A stretch of 64,000 nt of DNA from Halomonas sp. PR-M31. GTDB lineage: Bacteria; Pseudomonadota; Gammaproteobacteria; Pseudomonadales; Halomonadaceae. The position numbers were made by a program, and so were the translations under genes. The notes under the pieces were generated by a model. That model was not told the DNA's origin, searched no databases, and saw only the letters and a list, made by a program, of their open reading frames with translations. This document shows, piece after piece, positions 37,594 to 46,788 of the stretch. Location of the stretch: positions 44,048 through 108,047 of the forward strand of contig NZ_JIBT01000032.1 of NCBI RefSeq assembly GCF_001039575.1, given 5' to 3'. Positions within the stretch are counted from its first letter, which is position 1. Every line of letters begins with the position of its first letter.

Positions 37594-37616
37594 AAGGCCC
37601 GCACAGGGCGGGCCTT
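37594..37616. terminator. GC-rich hairpin downstream of the small peptide ORF
   Basis: A 9-bp stem (AAGGCCCGC / GCGGGCCTT) with a 5-nt loop, 62 bases beyond the stop of the minus-strand 36-residue ORF. On that strand it is followed by GGCCTTTAC, a poor T-tract. Confidence 0.45.
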
Positions 37617-37677
37617 GATAATTCTGACGGTTTATCGTCACGATTCCAATCGATTGCTGCCACTCGAATTCAGCCGA

Positions 37678-37788
37678 TCAAGCGGCCTTCTTCAGTGTTT
37701 CAGTGGTATATTCTTCCAGCACTTCCAATTCGCACTCCAAAACGAACCAGACTTCCATCAGCTCAAGGCTTTCTTCGGAGCAACACAT
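37678..37788 (-). CDS. 36-residue Cys/Glu-rich peptide ORF, candidate
   Basis: Reading the minus strand, AGGAG is followed 7 bases later by an ATG and 36 codons ending TGA. The peptide starts MCCSEESLELMEVW, continues through a third Cys in VLECELEVLEEY and ends ETLKKAA. It is strongly acidic and probably one long helix, with a vicinal Cys pair at positions 2-3. The near-ideal ribosome binding site in a gene-poor AT-rich stretch is the main support. No family is recognised. It could be a regulatory peptide, an antitoxin-like peptide, a metal-binding peptide or a modified-peptide precursor, but no modification enzyme adjoins. A chance ORF remains possible. Confidence 0.5.
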   Translation of the reverse strand: MCCSEESLELMEVWFVLECELEVLEEYTTETLKKAA

Positions 37789-37873
37789 ACGCTATCTCCT
37801 CTAATGTCGATGACATGATACCTTCTCACTCAACCTAGATAGAGTATGACATATTTAGACTAAAGTCGATATG

Positions 37874-37889
37874 ATGGTTTTTTGACCAT
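37874..37889. promoter_or_regulatory. 16-bp palindrome-like site, copy B
   Basis: The same ATGGTTTTTTGACCAT as at 17109-17124, here 72 bases upstream of ydgJ. Possible operator or coincidence. Confidence 0.25.
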
Positions 37890-37960
37890 TTGATGATATG
37901 GATTGATCGAACGGGCATAACGGTAGGCAGGAACGCTTGCAGGGCAGGTAAGGAGAATAT

Positions 37961-39037
37961 ATGAAAGAAATCTATAATGTAGGTCTAGTCGGCTATGGAA
38001 TGGCTAGCAAGACCTTTCATGTCCCGTTGATAGCAGCCACGCCGGGGCTTGAGGTCGTGGCAATATCGAGCAGTGATGCCGACAAAGTGCACGCTGATTT
38101 ACCCCAGATGGAGGTTGTGGCGACGCCTCAGGCGCTATTCGCGCGTTCCGATATCGATCTGATCGTGATACCTACCCCCAACGATACCCATTTTCCCTTG
38201 GCAAAAGCCGCTTTGGCCGCGGGCAAGCATGTCATCGTGGACAAGCCGTTCACGGTAACCCTGGGCGAAGGACGGCTACTCAAAGGATATGCTGAAGAAG
38301 CGGGCAAGCTGCTGTCGGTATTTCACAATCGGCGTTGGGATAGTGATTTCCTCACGGTGCGTGCGCTACTCGAGGCGCGCACACTGGGACGCTTGGTCCA
38401 CTTTGAATCTCACTTCGACCGGTTTTGTCCTGAAGTAGACGATCGATGGCGTGAACGACCCAAACCCGGCGCTGGTCTTTGGTTCGATCTGGGCCCCCAC
38501 CTGCTTGACCAGGCGCGAGAAGCGTTTGGCATGCCCCGGGCCATATTTCTGAACCTGGCCAAGCGGCGAGAAGGTGCCCAGGTCGATGATGATTTCCATG
38601 CATTGCTGGATTATGAAGGACTGCGAGTGGTGCTGAGCGCCAGTACTCTGGTAGCAGCGGATCTACCGCGCTTCATTCTAAACGGCACGCAAGGCAGCTA
38701 TGTCAAACATGGACTGGACCCTCAGGAAGCGTGGCTCAGACAGGGCCAGACGCCAGCGCCTGAATGGGGCGTGGATAGCCGCGATGGACAACTGATGCTT
38801 CGCGAAAGCGCCAGTGAAGACGCCCCCTTGGTAGCCCACGACTGCGGTACCCTACCTGGTGATTATCTTGCCTATTACATGAAAATAAGAAGTGCTTTAG
38901 CAGGAGAGGGGGATAATCCTGTTGCCGTGGATGATGCCTTGGCAATAATGCAGCTGTTGGAAACCGGTCTCGACAGCGCTCGTCAGGAGCGGTGGGTGAA
39001 ACTAAAAGAACTTAGTGGGCTACGACGCAAATATTGA
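37961..39037 (+). CDS. ydgJ: Gfo/Idh/MocA-family oxidoreductase, YdgJ-like
   Basis: An NAD(P)-dependent sugar-type dehydrogenase. It is 358 residues with an N-terminal Rossmann fold (NVGLVGYGMASKTFHVPLI), DLIVIPTPNDTHFPLAKAAL, the conserved DKPFTVTL catalytic-Lys region and a C-terminal domain with FDLGPHLLDQA carrying the catalytic His. It aligns nearly end to end with recalled E. coli YdgJ, whose substrate is not established. AAGGAG precedes the ATG. A shared bidirectional terminator separates it from the convergent repeat-protein gene. Confidence 0.9.
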   Translation: MKEIYNVGLVGYGMASKTFHVPLIAATPGLEVVAISSSDADKVHADLPQMEVVATPQALFARSDIDLIVIPTPNDTHFPLAKAALAAGKHVIVDKPFTVTLGEGRLLKGYAEEAGKLLSVFHNRRWDSDFLTVRALLEARTLGRLVHFESHFDRFCPEVDDRWRERPKPGAGLWFDLGPHLLDQAREAFGMPRAIFLNLAKRREGAQVDDDFHALLDYEGLRVVLSASTLVAADLPRFILNGTQGSYVKHGLDPQEAWLRQGQTPAPEWGVDSRDGQLMLRESASEDAPLVAHDCGTLPGDYLAYYMKIRSALAGEGDNPVAVDDALAIMQLLETGLDSARQERWVKLKELSGLRRKY

Positions 39038-39092
39038 GCCCGTTTTCGAAGTGTGAAATGCACTGCACTTAGATCAGATACTTATATAAAAT

Positions 39093-39123
39093 AATAGGCT
39101 TCGGTGATTACCGAAGCCCTATT
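39093..39123. terminator. Bidirectional terminator between convergent genes
   Basis: A GGCTTCGGT / ACCGAAGCC stem with a GATT loop, extended by AATA/TATT beyond a one-base bulge. A/T tracts on both sides allow use in both directions. Confidence 0.75.
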
Positions 39124-39155
39124 GTCTTATTCATGCGCCAATAAATATCGCTGAA

Positions 39156-39491
39156 TTAGTTGGAATTGCCTCCTGGGTTTACATTCTCTCCTGAGTCGAT
39201 GCCGCTGTTAGGAGCCAGACCATCTTGATTTTTCAGTTGTTCGGAACTGCCATTGCCAGGAGTGGGATCGACGTTTTCGCCTGAATCGATGCCGCTATTG
39301 GTGCCAAGATCGTCCTGCGGAATCTTTCCACTTTGTGACTTGTTGTCCATAGGATCTACATCTTGAGCTGAATCAACGCCACTGTTGGAATAATCCTTTC
39401 TTTCCATTTCCTGAGACTCTTGCGCAATGGCAGCAGTAGACAGTGCCATTAATGAAGCAAGCAGAGCCGCAGATAAAGTCGATCCTTTCAT
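39156..39491 (-). CDS. Secreted small protein with three NSGxDSxxxVDP repeats
   Basis: A 111-residue protein. The first 23 residues form a Sec signal peptide ending AIA before QE. The mature part contains three spaced imperfect copies of one motif: NSGVDSAQDVDP, NSGIDSGENVDP and NSGIDSGENVNP, separated by about 30 residues of Gln/Asn/Gly/Lys-rich linker. It has no Cys and is highly polar and acidic. The repeated D-x-S/N-x-x-x-V-D pattern might bind calcium, but it does not match RTX or EF-hand consensus. It looks like a periplasmic or secreted disordered protein of unknown function. The stop lies 33 bases from the shared terminator. Confidence 0.8.
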   Translation of the reverse strand: MKGSTLSAALLASLMALSTAAIAQESQEMERKDYSNSGVDSAQDVDPMDNKSQSGKIPQDDLGTNSGIDSGENVDPTPGNGSSEQLKNQDGLAPNSGIDSGENVNPGGNSN

Positions 39492-39601
39492 TTCACGCTC
39501 CTTCTGATGAAAACTAAAATAGTTGTACGAAGATTAGACGAGACGTTGTTAATTTGCAAACGACTCATCCACGTACTATTTTGCGCTGAAATCCTGTTGC
39601 G

Positions 39602-40180
39602 CTACCACCACTGACTACTGCTCTGGGCCGTTTTAATACGTTCTCTGGCAATGAACAGAGCTGCAATGGCTCGTGCCTCATGAAAATCTTCCCGGGCGAG
39701 CAGGGCAGTAAGGTCATTGATGGCATGAGTTTCGACTACCAAAGGTTCGGGCTCATCCCCGGGTAAGCGCTGCTCATACAAGTCCCGTGCCAGCAGTACA
39801 TGCATGCAGTGATTCATGTAGTTGGGTGCCAGAGAAAGTTCGATCAAAGGTTCGATGGTATGGGCACCCATACCGCATTCTTCCATCAGCTCTCGATTGG
39901 CGGCGGTGACGATATCTTCGCCGGGATCGACTAAGCCCTTGGGCAAGGTAAGCGCATAGTCATCGAACCCGGCGGCATATTCGTGAATCAGCAGCACATG
40001 CTCGGGATCTGGCATGGCCACAATCATGACGGCTCCACGGCTTGAGCCCTTCAGTCGCTCGAAACGTCTTTCGGCGCCATTTGAAAAGCGCAAGTCGAGT
40101 TGCTCGATGGTGAAGAGTCGACTGTGAGCGACTTCTTTGTGATTGAGAACGGTGGGCTTGGGTGGGAGCATTGGCGGCAT
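39602..40180 (-). CDS. nudE: ADP compounds hydrolase NudE
   Basis: A Nudix hydrolase that cleaves ADP-ribose, NADH and diadenosine polyphosphates. It is 192 residues. The Nudix box GLVDPGEDIVTAANRELMEECG fits GX5EX7REUXEEXGU exactly. NudE-type flanks include LRFSNGAERRFERLKGSSRGAVMIV, LLIHEYAAGFDDYALTLPKG and LAPNYMNHCMHVLLARDLYEQRLPGDEPEP. ATGs at 40180 and 40171 are both possible. It is divergent from hslR. Confidence 0.93.
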   Translation of the reverse strand: MPPMLPPKPTVLNHKEVAHSRLFTIEQLDLRFSNGAERRFERLKGSSRGAVMIVAMPDPEHVLLIHEYAAGFDDYALTLPKGLVDPGEDIVTAANRELMEECGMGAHTIEPLIELSLAPNYMNHCMHVLLARDLYEQRLPGDEPEPLVVETHAINDLTALLAREDFHEARAIAALFIARERIKTAQSSSQWW

Positions 40181-40288
40181 GGCGAGCGCATCCAGTACAA
40201 TGAGGACAAAACCAATTCCTTTTTACCATTGCCTGGTAGTGTCTGGCCAATGATTGGTTGCCTGCCAGGCAGGGTCGTATGGAGCGAT

Positions 40289-40678
40289 ATGGAGCACGTA
40301 CGCATTGACAAGTGGCTATGGGCTGCCCGTTTTTTCAAGACCCGCGCCCTGGCCAAAAAAGCGATCGAGGGTGGCAAGGTCGAGTATAACGGTGGTCGGG
40401 TCAAGACGAGCAAAAATGTCGAGGTCGGTGCCTTGATAAAGGTTCCCCAAGGCTGGGACACCTGGGAGGTGGAGGTGTTATCAGTAAGCGATCAGCGTCG
40501 TGGCGCACCGGAGGCGCGAGAGCTCTATCAGGAAACGCCTCAGAGTCACGAGCAGCGTCAACGGGAAGCTGAAAATCGCCGGCTGGCCAATCGTAGCGTA
40601 ATGGCGCCACGTGGTCGCCCCGACAAGAAGGAGCGTCGCAGCATACAGCGGTTTCAGCGCCAGCGCCCGGACGAGTAA
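40289..40678 (+). CDS. hslR: Ribosome-associated heat shock protein Hsp15
   Basis: An S4-domain RNA-binding protein that rescues stalled 50S subunits carrying peptidyl-tRNA. It is 129 residues: the S4 domain is MEHVRIDKWLWAARFFKTRALAKKAIEGGKVEYNGGRVKTSK in outline, followed by a basic tail (RPDKKERRSIQRFQRQR). GGAGCG lies just before the ATG at 40289. The longer in-frame start at 40100 lies inside nudE on the other strand and is rejected. It pairs with hslO as in E. coli. Confidence 0.94.
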   Translation: MEHVRIDKWLWAARFFKTRALAKKAIEGGKVEYNGGRVKTSKNVEVGALIKVPQGWDTWEVEVLSVSDQRRGAPEARELYQETPQSHEQRQREAENRRLANRSVMAPRGRPDKKERRSIQRFQRQRPDE

Positions 40679-40728
40679 AGGCTACTTGTTTACTATCTTT
40701 ATATCCCCTGAGCCTTTGAGAGCCTTTG

Positions 40729-41604
40729 ATGAACGACCAGATTCAGCGCTTTATTTTTGATGAAACCAATGTGCGTGGCGAGATCGTCACGCTTGAAAAT
40801 GCCTATGCCGAAGTGCTCGACAAGCAGGCATATCCGATAGCGGTTCAGCGTCAGCTTGGTGAGCTACTGGCGGCAGCGGCCTTGTTGACCGAAACCATCA
40901 AACTCGATGGCACCTTGAGTCTTGAAGTGCGGGGCAATGGCGCCCTTAGTCTGTTGATGGCGGAATCCAATCCGAACGGAGAGTTGCGTGCTATTGCGCG
41001 TCTTGGAGAGGAGATGGCACTGCCAGCCGAAGACGCATCCTTTCAGGAGCTGGTAGGTGGCGGCCGCCTGGTCATCACCCTCGATCCCAGGGAGGGCAAT
41101 CGCTATCAAGGTATCGTCGAACTCGAGGCCAATAATCTGGCGGGATGTCTCGAAAACTACTTCGAGCGTTCCGAGCAACTGGCCACAAGGCTCTGGTTGA
41201 ACGCCGATGGCCATCGTGCAGCCGGGCTGCTGCTACAGCAGTTGCCGGTAGGCGATGAACATCAGGACGAAGACGCCTGGGATCGAGTGGTAACACTGGC
41301 CGATACGGTATCCAGCGATGAGTTGCTCAACCTTGAACAACGAGAGCTTCTTTATCGGCTTTATCACGAAGAGACCACCCGTGTGTTCGATCCCAAGACC
41401 CTGCACTTTGGCTGTAGCTGTTCCCGAGAGCGCATTGCCAATGCTTTGCTTGGTCTGGGAGCCACTGAGCTGCGCAGCATTCTTGCGGAGCAGCAAGCCA
41501 TCGATACCCAGTGCCACTTCTGCCATACCCATTATCATTTCAGCGCCGCGCAAATTGAAACGTTGATCGATTTTCCCGACGCAGAGCCTCCGACATTGCA
41601 TTGA
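40729..41604 (+). CDS. hslO: Redox-regulated chaperone Hsp33
   Basis: A cytosolic holdase activated by oxidation when four zinc-bound cysteines form disulfides. It is 291 residues. The four cysteines are intact in [10 protein letters not shown] and [12 protein letters not shown] at the C-terminus. The N-terminal substrate domain starts [18 protein letters not shown] and contains [24 protein letters not shown] and [11 protein letters not shown]. The start is ATG 40729; a TTG one codon earlier is possible. It follows hslR by 50 bases. Confidence 0.96.
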   Translation: MNDQIQRFIFDETNVRGEIVTLENAYAEVLDKQAYPIAVQRQLGELLAAAALLTETIKLDGTLSLEVRGNGALSLLMAESNPNGELRAIARLGEEMALPAEDASFQELVGGGRLVITLDPREGNRYQGIVELEANNLAGCLENYFERSEQLATRLWLNADGHRAAGLLLQQLPVGDEHQDEDAWDRVVTLADTVSSDELLNLEQRELLYRLYHEETTRVFDPKTLHFGCSCSRERIANALLGLGATELRSILAEQQAIDTQCHFCHTHYHFSAAQIETLIDFPDAEPPTLH

Positions 41605-41660
41605 TCCCCCAATTACGTGCACTGAGTATTCTCATCGTTAAAGGGGGAGATAAAGCATTG

Positions 41661-41689
41661 TTTGCCGAGGGCGGCCTTTTTGCAATAAT
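41661..41689 (+). promoter_or_regulatory. Candidate pckA promoter
   Basis: An extended -10 element (TGCAATAAT at 41681-41689) has a poor -35 (TTTGCC) 17 bases upstream, about 140 bases before pckA. By-eye match only. Confidence 0.3.
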
Positions 41690-41829
41690 GTCGCCCTTTG
41701 ACGCGATGCGCTCGGAAAGTGCATTCACCATGGACGGTGATCCGTCCGTTGATGGCGCGGTTGATGTTGTAACGACCCATCTGCGCCCTTGGCTAACGAG
41801 AGGAGCGGCCTACAGGCCAAAGACCCACG

Positions 41830-43413
41830 ATGACCACTACCCAAGCAGATCGTCAGATAACAGCCGAGAGTCGCGCCACAGGGAATCATCTCAATTTGAG
41901 TGCCGCGGAACTCATCGAACGTGCCGTGATGCGGCAAGAAGGGCATTTGTCGGACAACGGCGCTCTGGTGGTGAAGACCGGTGCCCGCATAGGCCGCTCG
42001 CCGGCGGATCGTTTTATCGTCGATGAACCTTCCACTACCGAGCTGATCGATTGGGGAAGCGTAAACCGCCCCTTCGATGCGGAGCAGTTCGATGCTCTAT
42101 GGGAGCGAGTCGAGGACTATCTTGCTGAAAGTGAGAGTTTCGAATCCGAGCTTCATGTCGGCGCCGACCCCGAGTATTACCTGCCTCTTCGCGTTACCAC
42201 CGAAACCGCCTGGCACAATCTGTTTGGCCGCATCATGTTCGTGCGTCCCGAAAGTTTCAATCCAAAAGGCAAGAGTGAGTGGAGCATCCTCAATGCGCCT
42301 CATTTCGTTTGTGACCCCAAGCGAGATGGTACCAATTCGGAAGGGACGGTCATTCTCAATTTTGCCCGGCGCCGCGTATTGATCGCGGGCATGCGCTATG
42401 CCGGTGAAATGAAGAAAGCCATGTTCTCGGTGCAGAACTTCCTGTTGCCGGAAAAGGACGTGCTGCCAATGCACTGCAGCGCCAATGTAGGCGATGATGG
42501 TGAGACCACCCTGTTCTTTGGCCTATCCGGCACCGGCAAGACGACGCTTTCCGCCGATCCGGCGCGCTATCTTATCGGCGATGATGAGCACGGTTGGGGT
42601 GAAGGCACGGTATTCAATATCGAAGGCGGCTGCTATGCCAAGTGCATCGATCTTTCTCAAGAGAATGAGCCGGTCATCTGGGATGCGATCAAGTTTGGCA
42701 CGGTGCTTGAAAACGTGGTGCTCGACGAGCATCGTCATGCGGATTATGGCGACGATAGCCTGACTCAGAACAGCCGCGCCGCCTATCCTCGCGAGCATAT
42801 CGAAAAACGCATCGATGAGAACCGCGCCGGCGAACCAAATGCCATCGTCTTTCTGACCTGCGACATGAGCGGCGTGCTGCCTCCGGTATCGCTGTTGTCA
42901 AAAGAAGCCGCCGCCTATCACTTTCTTTCTGGTTATACCGCCAAGGTCGGTTCTACCGAAATGGGTGCCTCCGAAGGCCTTGAAGCCACCTTCTCGACCT
43001 GTTTTGGTGCACCGTTCTTTCCACGGCCGGCCCGGGAATATGCAGATTTGTTGATCAAGCGGATCGAGGATTTCGGTTCTCGGGTTTATCTGGTCAACAC
43101 CGGTTGGACCGGCGGCAGCTACGGTCAGGGTGGCAGTCGCTTCAGCATTCCCACGACTCGCGCCATCATCGCGGCCATACAGACCGGTGAACTCAAGGAT
43201 ACACAAACCCGGCATATCGATGGGCTGAATCTAGAAGTGCCGACAGAAGTGCCGGGGGTAGACTCGACGTTGCTCGATCCTAGAGATACCTGGCAGGATA
43301 GCGATGCTTATCAGCAGCAGATGAAGCAGCTGGTTGAAAAGTTCGTCAACAACTTCAAGAAGTTCGAGGGAGTCGACGAATCAATCGTCAAGGCAGGACC
43401 AGCGCTCGATTGA
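41830..43413 (+). CDS. pckA: Phosphoenolpyruvate carboxykinase (ATP)
   Basis: A gluconeogenic enzyme that converts oxaloacetate and ATP to PEP, CO2 and ADP. It is 527 residues. The kinase loop [16 protein letters not shown], the metal/substrate region [24 protein letters not shown], and the oxaloacetate-binding [15 protein letters not shown] are all present, as is MHCSANVG. A weak ribosome binding site (GAGAGGAG) lies about 20 bases upstream. No closer alternative was seen. A perfect terminator follows. Confidence 0.97.
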   Translation: MTTTQADRQITAESRATGNHLNLSAAELIERAVMRQEGHLSDNGALVVKTGARIGRSPADRFIVDEPSTTELIDWGSVNRPFDAEQFDALWERVEDYLAESESFESELHVGADPEYYLPLRVTTETAWHNLFGRIMFVRPESFNPKGKSEWSILNAPHFVCDPKRDGTNSEGTVILNFARRRVLIAGMRYAGEMKKAMFSVQNFLLPEKDVLPMHCSANVGDDGETTLFFGLSGTGKTTLSADPARYLIGDDEHGWGEGTVFNIEGGCYAKCIDLSQENEPVIWDAIKFGTVLENVVLDEHRHADYGDDSLTQNSRAAYPREHIEKRIDENRAGEPNAIVFLTCDMSGVLPPVSLLSKEAAAYHFLSGYTAKVGSTEMGASEGLEATFSTCFGAPFFPRPAREYADLLIKRIEDFGSRVYLVNTGWTGGSYGQGGSRFSIPTTRAIIAAIQTGELKDTQTRHIDGLNLEVPTEVPGVDSTLLDPRDTWQDSDAYQQQMKQLVEKFVNNFKKFEGVDESIVKAGPALD

Positions 43414-43440
43414 TCGAACCTTTTGCTCGATATCGTATCC

Positions 43441-43470
43441 AAAAGGGAGCCATTATGGCTCCCTTTTGTT
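43441..43470 (+). terminator. Terminator after pckA
   Basis: An 11-bp perfect stem (AAAAGGGAGCC / GGCTCCCTTTT) with a 5-nt loop, then GTTTG. Confidence 0.85.
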
Positions 43471-43564
43471 TGTGCATTGGTTTATTCATGGCTAGCACTG
43501 CATGACGAGCATTCATAAAAATACTCACCGACGCAGGTGATTGAAGAGATCAAGGAGTAACGAT

Positions 43565-44062
43565 ATGCAGCGACGACACTTTCTCGGACTGCTGGGCGCC
43601 AGTGGTTTGGCGGGATTGCTGCCAAGCATCGCCAGGGCACGTCCCAAGCTGGACCTGAAGCCGGCAGCGGACATAGAGCCGTTGGAATTGAGCGATGAGC
43701 AGTGGCGCGAACGGCTTACCAAGGAACAGTTCAATATTCTACGAGAGGCAGGCACCGAGCGGGCGGGCAGCAGCCCACTCAACGATGAAAAACGCCCCGG
43801 GAAGTATCACTGCGCCGGTTGCGATCTGCCGCTGTTCTCAAGCGAGGCAAAATACGAATCCGGCACGGGCTGGCCGAGTTTTTACACCCATATCGAAGGC
43901 AATCTGGCAACGGAGCTGGATTTTGTCATGCTGTTTCCACGTACTGAATATCATTGCGCTCGCTGTGGCGGCCATCAAGGCCACGTGTTCGAGGATGGCC
44001 CCAAGCCGACAGGGCTTCGCTGGTGCAACAACGGGGTGGCATTGACGTTCGTTCCCGCCTGA
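43565..44062 (+). CDS. msrB: Peptide-methionine (R)-S-oxide reductase with Tat signal
   Basis: Reduces methionine-R-sulfoxide in proteins. It is 165 residues. The N-terminus MQRRHFLGLLGASGLAGLLPSIARA is a twin-arginine signal (RRHFLG), so the enzyme should be exported folded to the periplasm, unlike cytosolic MsrB. The catalytic domain has two structural zinc CxxC pairs (CAGC and CARC), GTGWPSFY, and the resolving/catalytic site GLRWCNNGVALTF. The start at 43565 is fixed by AAGGAG 9 bases upstream. No msrPQ or electron-donor gene adjoins, so its periplasmic reductant is unknown. Confidence 0.93.
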   Translation: MQRRHFLGLLGASGLAGLLPSIARARPKLDLKPAADIEPLELSDEQWRERLTKEQFNILREAGTERAGSSPLNDEKRPGKYHCAGCDLPLFSSEAKYESGTGWPSFYTHIEGNLATELDFVMLFPRTEYHCARCGGHQGHVFEDGPKPTGLRWCNNGVALTFVPA

Positions 44063-44099
44063 CGGTTAGTCACCTCTTTTGTTTGATTCTATCTTGCGA

Positions 44100-44137
44100 A
44101 AACCATGATCGAATTCTAGAGTCCGATCATGGTTTGT
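44100..44137 (+). terminator. Terminator after msrB
   Basis: A 12-bp perfect stem (AAACCATGATCG / CGATCATGGTTT) with a 12-nt loop, followed by GTTAC. An A-rich 5' side would allow use from either direction. Confidence 0.75.
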
Positions 44138-44310
44138 TACATTTTCTGTAGTGATTTTAGAGCGCCATTCACTCCCTGATGTTCTGGATTCATATGAGCA
44201 AAGGCACGTCGACTCTGCGCCATCGGTACGCTTTGTGATACCTTGTCGCCATTTAAAAGCGCCTTCGCCATAGCCTTGTGCGCGAGATTCGTAACGACGT
44301 CAGGAACCTC

Positions 44311-46686
44311 ATGGACGCCCAGACCCAGATAATTCAGCGCATTGCTGAAGAGCTTACAGTTCGCCCTCAACAGGTAGCTGCCGCCGTGGAGCTGCTTGAC
44401 GGCGGGGCCACAGTACCCTTCATTTCTCGCTATCGTAAGGAGGTCACCGGTGGTCTCGACGATGGGCAGCTGCGCTCTTTGGAAGAACGGCTGCGCTATC
44501 TGCGTGAACTGGAAGAGCGCCGTGAGGCGGTGCTGGCCAGCATCAACGAGCAGGGCAAGCTGACCGATGAGTTGGCCACCCAGATTCGCGAGGCGAATAC
44601 CAAGCAGCGCCTGGAAGATCTTTATCTGCCTTACAAGAAGAAGCGTCGCACCAAGGCGCAGATCGCTCGGGAAGCGGGACTCGAGCCGCTGGCGGACGCG
44701 CTCCTTGCCAATCCCTCCCTCGATCCTCAAGTCACCGCCACGGACTACGTGGATACGGACAAGGGCGTGGAGGATGCCAAGGCCGCGCTGGATGGTGCCA
44801 AGCAGATTCTCATGGAACGTTTTGCCGAGGATGCGGAGCTGGTGGGCCGCTTGCGTGATCGGTTGTGGCAGGATAGCGAACTCAGCGCTCGGGTGATCGA
44901 GGGTAAGCAGCAGGAAGGGGCCAAGTTCTCGGATTATTTCGAACACGATGAGCGCTTGGCCAAAGTGCCGTCTCATCGTGCCCTGGCGATGTTTCGGGGG
45001 CGCAATGAAGGAGTGTTGGGGCTTGCGCTCAAGCTTCCGGGAGAAGACGAAGCGCCGATTCATCCCGCAGAAGTCGCCATCGCCAAGCATTTCGACATCG
45101 ATCTTTCAAACGAAGATCAGGGGCGCCTCGCTGGACGCTGGCTGCGGGAAGTGGTGCGCTGGACCTGGCGGGTCAAGCTTTATACCCATCTCGAGACCGA
45201 ACTGTTCGGATGGCTGCGCGAACGGGCCGAGCTTGAAGCCATCGATGTCTTTGCTTCCAACTTGAAAGACTTGCTGTTGGCTGCACCTGCAGGTCCCAAG
45301 GCCACGCTTGCACTTGATCCGGGACTGCGTACCGGCTGCAAGATCGCGGTGGTGGATAGTACCGGTCAGTTTCTCGATCATGACGTCATTTATCCCCATG
45401 CACCGCAAAAACGCTGGGACGAAGCGCTGTCAACGTTGACACGACTAGTCGAGAAGCACGATGTCAGCCTGATTGCCATTGGTAACGGCACCGCCAGCCG
45501 CGAGACGGACAAGCTGGCAGAGGAACTGGTCAAGCGCTTTGCTGCTGCCAGCACGCCGCGCAGACTTGCCAAGGTCATGGTCAGCGAAGCGGGCGCCTCG
45601 GTCTACTCCGCATCGGAAATCGCCGCCCGGGAGTTTCCCGATCTTGATGTCACCATTCGCGGGGCGGTTTCCATCGCTCGACGCCTGCAGGATCCGCTGG
45701 CGGAGCTGGTCAAGATCGAGCCTAAGTCGATCGGGGTCGGCCAATACCAGCATGATGTCTCTCAAGTGCAGCTCTCCCGCAGTCTGGAAACCGTGATCGA
45801 GGATTGCGTCAACGCCGTCGGTGTCGATCTCAACATGGCCTCCAGTGCCTTGCTGGCGCGAGTGTCAGGGCTCAATCCGGGCCTTGCGGAAAATATCGTG
45901 ATGCGACGCAATGCCGAAGGGCCGTTTCGCAACCGTCGCGAACTGCTCGAGGTTGCGCGTTTGGGGCCGCGCACTTTTGAGCAGTGCGCTGGGTTCTTGC
46001 GCATCATGCAGGGTGACAATCCTCTGGATGCCAGTGCCGTGCATCCGGAGGCCTACCCCGTGGTGTCACGTATTGCCAAGCAGGGCGGGCGCGAGTTAGC
46101 CAGTCTGATTGGTGATGGCGCCTATCTCAAGGCGTTGAAGCCTTCTGATTTTACCGATGAAAAATTCGGCGTGCCGACGGTGACGGATATCTTCAAAGAA
46201 CTTGATAAGCCGGGGCGCGATCCACGCCCCGAGTTTCGCGCGGCGGAATTTCGCGAGGGCGTGGAGCAGATAAAAGATCTCGAACCCGGCATGATCCTTG
46301 AAGGCACCGTGACCAACGTCACCCATTTCGGCGCCTTCGTCGACGTTGGCGTGCATCAGGATGGTCTGGTGCACATTTCGGCATTGTCCGATACTTTCGT
46401 CGAGAACCCGCGCCAGGTGGTCAAGGCCGGTGATATCGTCAAGGTCAAGGTCATGACGGTGGATATCGCGCGCAAACGCATCGGTTTGACCATGCGGCTC
46501 AAGGATCAACCGGATGACGCCTCAACGATGAACGCGCCGCCTTCGAAAGGCGCAGGCCGAGGAAACACGGATAATTCACGGGCCAAACCTGCACAGCGCA
46601 AGAACCAAGAGCGAGGCGGTGGGTCTCAGAGCGGTCAGATGGGCGCTTTAGGAGAAGCGTTGCTCAAGGCAAGAAACCGAAAATGA
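44311..46686 (+). CDS. tex: Tex-family S1 RNA-binding transcription accessory protein
   Basis: A conserved nucleic-acid-binding protein related to eukaryotic Spt6, needed for expression of some virulence and stress genes. It is 791 residues: an N-terminal helical domain ([37 protein letters not shown]), a YqgF-like RNase-H fold ([18 protein letters not shown]), helix-hairpin-helix motifs ([18 protein letters not shown]) and a C-terminal S1 domain ([31 protein letters not shown]). A basic, Gly/Gln-rich tail follows. The start is taken at MDAQTQ (44311) with GGA upstream. Eleven extra in-frame codons upstream are not conserved. Confidence 0.95.
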   Translation: MDAQTQIIQRIAEELTVRPQQVAAAVELLDGGATVPFISRYRKEVTGGLDDGQLRSLEERLRYLRELEERREAVLASINEQGKLTDELATQIREANTKQRLEDLYLPYKKKRRTKAQIAREAGLEPLADALLANPSLDPQVTATDYVDTDKGVEDAKAALDGAKQILMERFAEDAELVGRLRDRLWQDSELSARVIEGKQQEGAKFSDYFEHDERLAKVPSHRALAMFRGRNEGVLGLALKLPGEDEAPIHPAEVAIAKHFDIDLSNEDQGRLAGRWLREVVRWTWRVKLYTHLETELFGWLRERAELEAIDVFASNLKDLLLAAPAGPKATLALDPGLRTGCKIAVVDSTGQFLDHDVIYPHAPQKRWDEALSTLTRLVEKHDVSLIAIGNGTASRETDKLAEELVKRFAAASTPRRLAKVMVSEAGASVYSASEIAAREFPDLDVTIRGAVSIARRLQDPLAELVKIEPKSIGVGQYQHDVSQVQLSRSLETVIEDCVNAVGVDLNMASSALLARVSGLNPGLAENIVMRRNAEGPFRNRRELLEVARLGPRTFEQCAGFLRIMQGDNPLDASAVHPEAYPVVSRIAKQGGRELASLIGDGAYLKALKPSDFTDEKFGVPTVTDIFKELDKPGRDPRPEFRAAEFREGVEQIKDLEPGMILEGTVTNVTHFGAFVDVGVHQDGLVHISALSDTFVENPRQVVKAGDIVKVKVMTVDIARKRIGLTMRLKDQPDDASTMNAPPSKGAGRGNTDNSRAKPAQRKNQERGGGSQSGQMGALGEALLKARNRK

Positions 46687-46788
46687 TGATCGTTAGGGTT
46701 GAAAGGATTGTCTCTGTCACCATAATCGAATGATTACGAAACGCCGGTCCATGGACTGGCCTATCGCCTTCAAAAAGGGGTATTCATC

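Noticed and set aside
36462..37788. Toxin-antitoxin or retron-like defence locus
   Set aside because: The patch is AT-rich and contains a small ORF and a PRTase fusion, but no reverse transcriptase, nuclease, msr/msd-like RNA or tandem overlapping pair is visible.
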